Shown one piece after another: positions 8,250 through 14,292 of a stretch of DNA of 23,280 nucleotides. The DNA lies in assembly GCA_009919985.1 (NCBI GenBank), contig RGAX01000013.1, positions 1 through 23,280 on the forward strand. The letters run 5' to 3'. This stretch comes from Opitutaceae bacterium. Its GTDB lineage: Bacteria > Verrucomicrobiota > Verrucomicrobiia > Opitutales > Opitutaceae. How positions within the stretch are numbered: position 1 is the stretch's first letter; each line of letters begins with the position of its first letter. The position numbers were made by a program, and so were the translations under genes. The notes under the pieces are model-generated. The model did no database searches. It saw nothing but the letters and a program-made list of their open reading frames with translations, and was not told the origin of the DNA.

Positions 8250-9413
8250 ATGAGCGGGGCGATGCTACCTTTTCGACTTCCCGCTCCCGCGGATGGAGCG
8301 GTCGATGTGTTGATAATCGCCGGCGAACATTCCGGCGATGAACACGCGGCGCGCCTCGTCCGCGAATTACGCGCCGCGCAACCGGGCGTGCGCGTCGCGG
8401 CGCTGGGTGGGTCGGAGTTGGCGGCGGCGGGCGCGCAGCTTTTGTTTGATCTTACGGCCTCTTCGGTCGTGGGTCTGGTTGAGGTTTTGAAAAACTATTC
8501 GTTTTTTAAAACGCTGATGGAGGAGACGCTGCGCTGGATCAGCGCTTATGCGCCGCGCGCGGTACTGTTCGTCGATTATCCTGGCATGAATTTGCGGCTC
8601 GCGGCCGCACTGCGGGAACGCGGGCTTTCCGTTAAGGGTGGCGGCGTAATCAAGACGCTCTTCTACATCTCGCCGCAAATTTGGGCGTGGAAAGCGAAAC
8701 GGCGTTTTGCGATGGCGCGCGATCTTGATGCATTGGCGGTGATTTTTCCCTTCGAAGTCGACTGCTATGCGGACACCGCGCTGCCGGTTGAATTTGTGGG
8801 GCATCCGTTTCTCGCGCCAGATTATGCGGCGCCAGTGAGTTACGATCCGGCGGGACCGGTGCTTTTGCTGCCGGGCAGCCGTAAGCAAGCCGTGGCACGG
8901 ATTTTTCCGGTGTTGCTGGCGGGATATGCAAAATTTTATCGGGCTGGCGCGGGCCGTCCGGCGACAGTGCTTTATCCTAGTGATGATATTTTAAAGATCC
9001 TACGCGCGGCGCAGCCGCCGGTGGAATTGCAGATGGTGCCTACGGGCATGCCAGTAGCGGCGTCGGCGGTGCTCACTTCGAGTGGGACGATGTCGATGCA
9101 TTGCGCGCTTGCGGGAATTCCAGGTGCGATCGCTTATCGGGCGAATGTTTTAACGTACCTGCTCGGACGGATGCTCGTGAAAATCAAATATCTCGGCATC
9201 GCGAATCTGCTGCTGAATGAACCGATGTACCCTGAATTTATTCAAGGCGCGGCGACGCCGCAGGCCTTGGCTGAGCAGATTGCCGCAGGCTTAAACGATC
9301 CGGCTCGTCGGGCACAAACGATGGAGCGCGCGGCACGTTTACGAGTCTTGTTGAGTCGCCCGACGGGCGGCACCGCGGCGGCGTGGTTGCACCGCCAACT
9401 GGGCGGAGATTGA
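8250..9413 (+). CDS. lpxB: Lipid-A-disaccharide synthase LpxB
   Basis: GT19 glycosyltransferase joining UDP-2,3-diacylglucosamine and lipid X into the lipid A disaccharide at the inner face of the inner membrane. The protein is 387 residues, normal for LpxB. Motifs seen are GEHSGDEH at 25-32, VDYPGMNLR at 108-116, YISPQIWAWK at 139-148, FPFE at 166-169, GHPF at 184-187, LLPGSR at 206-211, and SSGT at 277-280. The segment after SGT reads MSMHCAL, where E. coli has AALECML, so the usual glutamate is histidine (H284). The acidic residue that often follows LLPGSR is also absent (KQAVARIFP). It is the last gene of the lysS run and converges on hemA, with only 6 bases between stop codons. Its presence shows the organism makes lipopolysaccharide or a related lipid A. 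Confidence 0.93.
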   Translation: MSGAMLPFRLPAPADGAVDVLIIAGEHSGDEHAARLVRELRAAQPGVRVAALGGSELAAAGAQLLFDLTASSVVGLVEVLKNYSFFKTLMEETLRWISAYAPRAVLFVDYPGMNLRLAAALRERGLSVKGGGVIKTLFYISPQIWAWKAKRRFAMARDLDALAVIFPFEVDCYADTALPVEFVGHPFLAPDYAAPVSYDPAGPVLLLPGSRKQAVARIFPVLLAGYAKFYRAGAGRPATVLYPSDDILKILRAAQPPVELQMVPTGMPVAASAVLTSSGTMSMHCALAGIPGAIAYRANVLTYLLGRMLVKIKYLGIANLLLNEPMYPEFIQGAATPQALAEQIAAGLNDPARRAQTMERAARLRVLLSRPTGGTAAAWLHRQLGGD

Positions 9414-9419
9414 GTGCGC

Positions 9420-10499
9420 TCAAGCCGGCGAAACGGCGGGTTTTCCAGCGGCGAGTGGGGGCGCCTGAGGAGCGCCTTGGGCCGAGACTTGTTGCCAGAG
9501 CGCGGCGGATTTTTCCGTGAGCATGGCGCGGGCGCGTTCGACTTCGGCGAGACGAGCGACGCGATGGGATTCGGCGATTTTAGCGAGGTCGTCTAGGTTG
9601 TAGAGGAATGCGTTTTCGAGGTCGGCGACACCCGCTTCGATGTCACGCGGCAAGGCGAGATCGATAAAGAAGAGCGGACGAGCGGGGCGTTTGCGGAGGG
9701 CGCTGGCGACGGCCTCGACGGAGACTACCGTTTCGGGCGCGGCGGTGGAGCCGACGACGACATCGAATTCAGCGAGGCGCACTTCGCGTTGGTCGAAGGG
9801 CATGGCGCTCGCACCGAATGCAGTGGCGAGTTCCATCGCGCGCTCAAAGCTACGACTGGCAACTGTGAGCGAAGCAGCGCCTCGGCTTTGGAAAGCCTTA
9901 GCGGTTTTTTCACCAATATCACCCGCGCCGAGCAGTAAAATACGCGTGGCCTTGAGGTCGCCGAAAATATTGTGCGCAAGATCAACCGCTACATTAGCTA
10001 TGCTGACTTGTCCTACGGTAATCGCGGTCTGCGTGCGTACGTATTTGGCAGCCTGAAAGGTTTTTTGGAAAACGCGGTTGAGGACGGGACCAGTGGATTG
10101 GCGAGTTTGGGCGGTCGCGTACGCGGCTTTAACTTGGCCAAAAATTTCGGTCTCGCCGAGCATCTGCGAGTCGAGGCCGGTAGCGACTTCGAAGAGATGT
10201 TGGATCGCGTCTCGGCCGGCTAGACTCAGACGAAATGAGGCAAATTCCTCGGCTGAGAAACATTGGCGCGCGCAGTACACGGCTTCGAGGCGAGCAATGA
10301 TATCGGGCGTATCGGCAACACCGTAAAATTCGATACGGTTACAGGTGTTGAGAATGGTCAACTCGCGCAGGCCGGCGATGGTGGCGAGCTCAGTTTGCAG
10401 CCCGGCGGATGCCTCGTCATCGAGGGCGAGCTTTTCGCGTACGGCGAGCGGCGCGCGCTGGTGCGTGGTGCCTAGGAGGAAAAATCCGGGGCTGCTCAT
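9420..10499 (-). CDS. hemA: Glutamyl-tRNA reductase HemA, short C-terminus
   Basis: Reduces glutamyl-tRNA to glutamate-1-semialdehyde, the first committed step of tetrapyrrole synthesis by the C5 route. The catalytic cysteine is C53 in ILNTCNRIEFYG. GLDSQMLGETEIFGQVK follows at 108-124 and the NADPH-binding GAGDIGEKTA at 191-200. The protein is 359 residues, whereas E. coli HemA is 418. It ends soon after the spinal-helix region (near ALWQQV) with an alanine/proline-rich tail, so most of the helical dimerisation domain is missing. No downstream continuation is possible, because convergent lpxB ends 6 bases away. The ATG at 10499 overlaps the stop of the upstream membrane-protein gene (ATGA), so the two are co-translated. 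Identity is certain; oligomeric state is open. Confidence 0.95.
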   Translation of the reverse strand: MSSPGFFLLGTTHQRAPLAVREKLALDDEASAGLQTELATIAGLRELTILNTCNRIEFYGVADTPDIIARLEAVYCARQCFSAEEFASFRLSLAGRDAIQHLFEVATGLDSQMLGETEIFGQVKAAYATAQTRQSTGPVLNRVFQKTFQAAKYVRTQTAITVGQVSIANVAVDLAHNIFGDLKATRILLLGAGDIGEKTAKAFQSRGAASLTVASRSFERAMELATAFGASAMPFDQREVRLAEFDVVVGSTAAPETVVSVEAVASALRKRPARPLFFIDLALPRDIEAGVADLENAFLYNLDDLAKIAESHRVARLAEVERARAMLTEKSAALWQQVSAQGAPQAPPLAAGKPAVSPA

Positions 10500-11353
10500 G
10501 GTCGGGCCGGAACAGTGGCCGGTGCCGACGGGACAGTGAGTGCTTGGCGGCTGGAATCAATCGGCCACAGCGAAAGTAGGGCGGCGGCGAAGAGGAGTAG
10601 CCCGGTCCAAGCGAAACGTTTCGCGAGGAGGCGTCCGCGCAGGCGCAGGATAAGCGCCATACTAGCGGCGAGCCACACGGCGACCGTGATGATGAGTTTG
10701 CCGATGCTGGCACTGGCGGGATCGCGCAGCCAGTAGTTGGCGCCGACAGCGAGTGAAGCGGCGAGTAAAACCACGCCCGTTGAGAGCAGGCGCAGACCGA
10801 TTTGGTCGAGATCGACCATCGAAGGGAGAAATGAAAAGAGTCCGCCGAGGTTTTTGGATTTTAGGGAAAAATGCCGCAGCAACAACATGAGAGAGGTCAG
10901 CGCGAGCAGGGCAAAAACCCCGTAGCTAAAGAGCGCAAGCGCAGCGTGGAGTTCGATCCAGGGATTGTGGCCGAATAAGCGCAGGCGGCGTCCGCTGTCC
11001 CACGCGGGGATGGCGAGTGATAAAAAGGTGAGCGAGGCAGCGAGACTGGCCGTAAAATAACCGAGTACGCTTGAGCGAAACGCTACGCCGATCACCAGAT
11101 AGAGCGAAATCGCGGACCAGGCGGTGAATTGAAACAGTTCAAACGTATTGCCCAATGGACAGCCCCCGACGGCTTTTCCGCGGAGGCCGAGGCCGACGAG
11201 TTGGAGACCGTAGCCGACGGCGATGAGCGCGTAGACTAACACGCCAGACGGACGGCCGCGACGCACTAGCGACCACGTGCCTAGCAGGAAACCCGCGAAA
11301 TAAAAACCAGCGGAGAGCCAGAGCCACTGGCGATCGTTGAAGGCGGCGAGCAT
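10496..11353 (-). CDS. ccsA: CcsA/HemX-like cytochrome c assembly family membrane protein
   Basis: Polytopic inner-membrane protein of the cytochrome c assembly family. From ATG 11353 it has 285 residues and about eight hydrophobic segments; an in-frame TTG at 11389 would add 12 residues (MLRPLLGLASKI). A CPLGNTFELFQFTAW segment around residues 66-80 and NPWIELHAALALFSYG around 129-144 match conserved CcsA/HemX regions, including one conserved histidine. The tryptophan-rich WGxxWxWDPKE-like haem-handling motif is not recognisable; the equivalent stretch reads GANYWLRDPASASIG. The stop overlaps the hemA start, the same partnership as hemX-hemA in Bacillus, where HemX affects GluTR levels. I therefore favour a HemX-like role over cytochrome c haem ligation. 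Confidence 0.8.
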   Translation of the reverse strand: MLAAFNDRQWLWLSAGFYFAGFLLGTWSLVRRGRPSGVLVYALIAVGYGLQLVGLGLRGKAVGGCPLGNTFELFQFTAWSAISLYLVIGVAFRSSVLGYFTASLAASLTFLSLAIPAWDSGRRLRLFGHNPWIELHAALALFSYGVFALLALTSLMLLLRHFSLKSKNLGGLFSFLPSMVDLDQIGLRLLSTGVVLLAASLAVGANYWLRDPASASIGKLIITVAVWLAASMALILRLRGRLLAKRFAWTGLLLFAAALLSLWPIDSSRQALTVPSAPATVPARP

Positions 11354-11482
11354 GATTTTCGACGCTAGACCGAGCAAAGGACGTAGCAAGTGTGGTGATG
11401 ATCTATGCTATTCGTAGACCAAAACGAATTAGCGGCATTCATCAGACATTTGCCGATTATCGTGCAATCGCGCAATTCTTGC

Positions 11483-11719
11483 TCATAGACCTTCTTTTGA
11501 GAGAATTGATTTTACGGTAGAGGAGGTAAAAGATTCGGCTTCAACCGGTACTGAGAAGACAGGAAATCCCGATTCATTTCGGAAGCCTTGGGTAGAGCTC
11601 GCAGTGAGACCTTTTCTTGCGAGTTGAGATATCACCTCTCCGGCTGTGCTATTCGTGGTCTCAGCAATATTCTTGGCCGCGTTAAGAATAGCTTCGTCTA
11701 TGTCCAGAGTAGTCTTCAT
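11483..11719 (-). CDS. VapB-like ribbon-helix-helix antitoxin, apparently without toxin
   Basis: Small 78-residue protein starting MKTTLDIDEAILNAAK, with AGEVISQLARKGL at 26-38. This is the pattern of the VapB/Arc-type ribbon-helix-helix antitoxins, with DNA binding by the first 40 residues and a tail (GFPVFSVP and beyond) that normally neutralises a VapC PIN-domain RNase. The stop codon TGA overlaps an ATG (ATGA), the classical place for a toxin start. That downstream frame closes after nine codons, and no PIN-domain sequence is present before the HemX-like gene. An 11-bp perfect palindrome lies next to the start codon and could be its autoregulatory operator. The region is visibly richer in A and T than its neighbours, which suggests acquisition followed by toxin loss. 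Antitoxin family is likely; function today is unknown. Confidence 0.75.
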   Translation of the reverse strand: MKTTLDIDEAILNAAKNIAETTNSTAGEVISQLARKGLTASSTQGFRNESGFPVFSVPVEAESFTSSTVKSILSKEGL

Positions 11720-11720
11720 C

Positions 11721-11749
11721 TCACTGCATCACATCATCTGATGCAGTGA
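11721..11749. promoter_or_regulatory. Palindromic operator candidate of the antitoxin gene
   Basis: Two perfect inverted 11-base arms, TCACTGCATCA (11721-11731) and TGATGCAGTGA (11739-11749), are separated by 7 bases. The near arm ends one base before the antitoxin ATG at 11719. Ribbon-helix-helix antitoxins bind such inverted repeats to repress their own operon, so this is the expected autoregulatory site. No convincing -10/-35 pair could be fixed beside it. Confidence 0.6.
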
Positions 11750-11800
11750 TTTCAATCAGGCATCAGTTTGATCAAAAGCACAGCAAAGTATGCCATTACT

Positions 11801-12319
11801 TTAACGCTTAGGTGCCCAGCGGGCGAGGAAGGCGCTGACCTTGGCCGGATCGTGGGCGGAGCCGCCGTCTTCGAGGGCGCCGGTTTCCTGAGTCGTGAGT
11901 TGCTGGCCGGCGGTGTCGAGGACGACGAGTACGGGAAGGCCTTCTTTGAGTGGATTGCCGTAGCGCAGGTTGAGGTCTTCGTTGCGTTTGGTCCCGTTGC
12001 GCCAGTTGGAATCGATGAGCACTAGGACGTAATTTTCTTTTAGCGCGGCGGCGATTTTGGGTTCGCTCGCAAAAGTACGGTCGAGCCGGCGACACCAGAT
12101 GCACCAATTGGCGCCGAACATGAGCAGGACGTTTTTCTTTTCTGTTTTGGCGGTGATGAGGGCGGTGGCGATCTGGGCGTTGCCGTCGGATTTTGGGTCG
12201 TAGAGATCAGGACCCAGTTTGGGGTATTCGGGCTCGGTGGTTTTCGCGGTGGGCGTAGCGACTAAGCTCGCAGTAAACGCGAGTATGGCAAACAGGACGA
12301 GGGGTAGGTGTCGAAGCAT
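11801..12319 (-). CDS. Secreted thioredoxin-like protein with CIWC motif
   Basis: Probable periplasmic thiol-disulfide protein of 172 residues. The N-terminus (MLRHLPLVLFAILAFTASLVATPTA) is a signal peptide. The thioredoxin fold follows, with NVLLMFGANWCIWCRRLD at about 63-80, giving redox cysteines C73 and C76, and the cis-proline at P129 in EGLPVLVVLD. The WCxWC pattern and short length match the thioredoxin_7/DsbD-C-like group rather than cytoplasmic thioredoxin (WCGPC). It begins 36 bases after the methyltransferase stop on the same strand and is probably the last gene of the dnaE run. Partner proteins are unknown. The nearby HemX/CcsA-like gene invites a link to cytochrome maturation, but the antitoxin island separates them. 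Confidence 0.82.
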   Translation of the reverse strand: MLRHLPLVLFAILAFTASLVATPTAKTTEPEYPKLGPDLYDPKSDGNAQIATALITAKTEKKNVLLMFGANWCIWCRRLDRTFASEPKIAAALKENYVLVLIDSNWRNGTKRNEDLNLRYGNPLKEGLPVLVVLDTAGQQLTTQETGALEDGGSAHDPAKVSAFLARWAPKR

Positions 12320-12355
12320 GGATAGATTTACCCGTAGTTAAAAAAAGGACGGAAG

Positions 12356-13129
12356 CTAAATTTTGTGCGCGACCCAAAAACGGCACTCATCTGAGAAATC
12401 GCGGACGGCGCGGGATTCTTTGGCGACGACTTTGCGGAGTGCATCGTAGGTGTGTGTCCAGCCGCTCGCGACGAGATCGGCGAGGATTTCGGTGCGGTCG
12501 GGCAAGTGCATGAACGTGCGGCCGGTGCCTGCTTCTTCAAAATAACGGTCGCCGAATTCAAGCAGACGCGGATCTTGTTCGCCGCGTTCCCAGCGGAGGG
12601 CCTCGAGGCGCCAGAGAGCACGTTCGACTTGGTTTTGTTCACGATCGTGGGTCGTGAACAACAAGGGTGCGCCTGGCCGGCAAAGTTCATGCAGCCCGCG
12701 CAAAGCAGCGCGGCGGTTTTCTCGACCAGGAATTTGCATCAAACCATTAAACAGAAACAGGGCCCCCCCGTAGGCAGTGTCACCTATTAGATGACACTTT
12801 TTTAGGGCGGTGGCATCGGCGTGGACAAAGCGGATGGCTCCGGCGGTGCGTTCGGCGGCGAGGCTGCGGGCTTGGTCGAGGAGCTCGGTGGCGAAGTCGA
12901 AGGCGGTGAGGTTTTGGTAGCCAGCGTCCCACAGCCCGAGGGTGGCCCGGCCGGCACCGCAGCCGGCCTCAAGCAGCGGGGAGGTGGGATCGGTAAAATA
13001 GCGCTCGATCAGCGTGCGTTCCGAAGCCCATAGGCCGAGGTGGTGCGCGGCGCGCGCGTAATGGATGACGGCGACGGGGTCGTTGAAGTCGTCGCAGACG
13101 GTGGCGGCGGTTATTTTTTGCGCAGCCAC
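12356..13129 (-). CDS. Class I SAM-dependent methyltransferase
   Basis: Methyltransferase of unknown substrate, 257 residues. The SAM-binding motif I LEAGCGAGRATLG is at about 53-65. An acidic residue ends the next strand (TAFDF, near 75-79), and FVHADAT followed by GALFLFNGLMQIPGR matches the later Rossmann strands of methyltransf_11/25 proteins. The start is GTG at 13129, which lies inside the 3' end of the full-length rsmB frame (stop at 13111), so translation would normally be coupled to rsmB by a 19-base overlap. The current rsmB nonsense codon ends translation about 165 bases before this start and could weaken that coupling. No target can be named. Confidence 0.8.
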   Translation of the reverse strand: MAAQKITAATVCDDFNDPVAVIHYARAAHHLGLWASERTLIERYFTDPTSPLLEAGCGAGRATLGLWDAGYQNLTAFDFATELLDQARSLAAERTAGAIRFVHADATALKKCHLIGDTAYGGALFLFNGLMQIPGRENRRAALRGLHELCRPGAPLLFTTHDREQNQVERALWRLEALRWERGEQDPRLLEFGDRYFEEAGTGRTFMHLPDRTEILADLVASGWTHTYDALRKVVAKESRAVRDFSDECRFWVAHKI

Positions 13130-14229
13130 GTGGCGATAAACATGCCGTTGGCGTTGAGCTCGTGCGGGAGGAGCGCGAGTTCGGCGTGCGGGGAACCGAG
13201 GCCGGTGAGCGGGAGTGGTTCCAACTCGGGGTGCGCGGCGCTAAAAGCGGCGGTGACGGCGGTGGTCTCGCTGCGAGTGAGTGTGCAGACCGATTAGACC
13301 AGACGACCGCCGGGTTTGAGTGAACCGACCAGGTGGTTGAGCATCGCGAGTTGCGTGGCGGCGAGTTCGGTCACGTCGGCGGGGGTGGTGGTCCATCGCG
13401 CGTGGGGGTTGCGTTGCCAGGTGCCGATGCCGCTGCAGGGGGCGTCCAGAAGGATGCCGTCAAATTTGGTTTTGGTGGGGAGGCGGGCAGAGCCGTCCCA
13501 GAAGGCGGTGCGGTAGTTGAAAAGTTTGGCGCGGCCGGCGCGGCGTTTGAGGGTGTCGATGCGCTTTTCGTTGCGGTCGGTAGCCCAGACGACGCCTTTG
13601 TTCATCATGAGATCGGCGAGGTGGAGGGTTTTGCCGCCTTCACCGGCGCAGGCGTCCCACCACGTTTCACCAGGCGTGGGTGCGGCGGCGACGCTCACAA
13701 GTTGGGAGGCGAGATCTTGGATCTCGAATTCGCCGGTCTTAAATTGTTCGGTTTTGAATAGATCGGAGACGCCAGTGAAGCGCACGGCGTCGGGCGCGCG
13801 CGGCGTGGTTTCGGCGGCGAAGAGCGATTTGGCGAGGCCGGCAGCGCGGCCGGGGCGGGCGCGGAGCCAGAGGGTTGGGTCGCGTTGGAGCTGGCGCAGG
13901 TAATCAGCGGGGATATCCATCTCCGTTTTTAACCAAGCGGGGACAGCCAAAGCGGCGAGGGCTTCGGGTTTGATCGACTTGGGATCGGCCGTGAAGCGCT
14001 CGTGGAAGGTGACGGCTTGTTCGAGGCGTTTTTGCGGGGAAGCTTTTTCGTCGAGCCACTGCAGCCAACGGAAATAGACGAACACCGTGTGGCTGATGAC
14101 GCGACGGGCGGGCGGCTGGAGGTAGCGATGCGTCTCGAAGTAAAAACGCAGAGCGGTGTCGGCGCGTTGGTCGGCCGAAATGGTTTTGAGCACGCCGGCG
14201 GCGTGGTTGAGCAGGGCCTGGTCGATCAT
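13111..14229 (-). pseudogene. rsmB: RsmB/NOP-family rRNA cytosine-C5 methyltransferase with in-frame stop
   Basis: Family members methylate cytosine C5 of rRNA, position 967 of 16S rRNA for RsmB. From ATG 14229 the frame reads 311 residues and meets TAA at 13294-13296. The same frame then continues 60 residues in perfect RsmB style to a second TAA at 13111. SAM motif DACAGEGGKT is at 192-201 and motif IV DAPCSG at 262-267. Just before the stop is LKPGGRLV, where relatives read GGRLVYSxC, and just after it is SVCTLTRSET. The stop thus replaces the conserved tyrosine, and the truncated product lacks the nucleophilic cysteine (C315 of the full frame), so it should be inactive. The remaining frame shows no other damage, implying a recent mutation, a sequencing error or readthrough. 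The full frame would be about 372 residues, somewhat shorter than E. coli RsmB (429). Confidence 0.88.
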
Positions 14230-14281
14230 GTGTCACCACCAGACACACGAAACTGGGCCAAAGGGGAAACGTTATTTCCCC
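14229..14281. promoter_or_regulatory. Two hairpins between dnaE and rsmB
   Basis: Hairpin one has 6-base perfect arms, TGTGTC (14229-14234) and GACACA (14242-14247), with a 7-base loop; its edge base is the A of the rsmB ATG. Hairpin two has 7-base perfect arms, GGGGAAA (14263-14269) and TTTCCCC (14275-14281), with a 5-base loop, 11 bases after the dnaE stop, followed on the minus strand by only three T residues. They could attenuate read-through from dnaE or mask rsmB initiation; function is inferred. Confidence 0.4.
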
Positions 14282-14292
14282 AAAAGTCGGGA

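Noticed and set aside
9414..9419. Terminator between convergent lpxB and hemA
   Set aside because: Only six bases separate the stop codons and no stem with a T tract is visible nearby.
11398..11520. A 40-codon plus-strand frame (MIYAIRRPKRISGIHQTF...) antisense to the antitoxin end
   Set aside because: No known family, overlaps the antitoxin gene and has no convincing promoter; it may just be residue of the degraded island.
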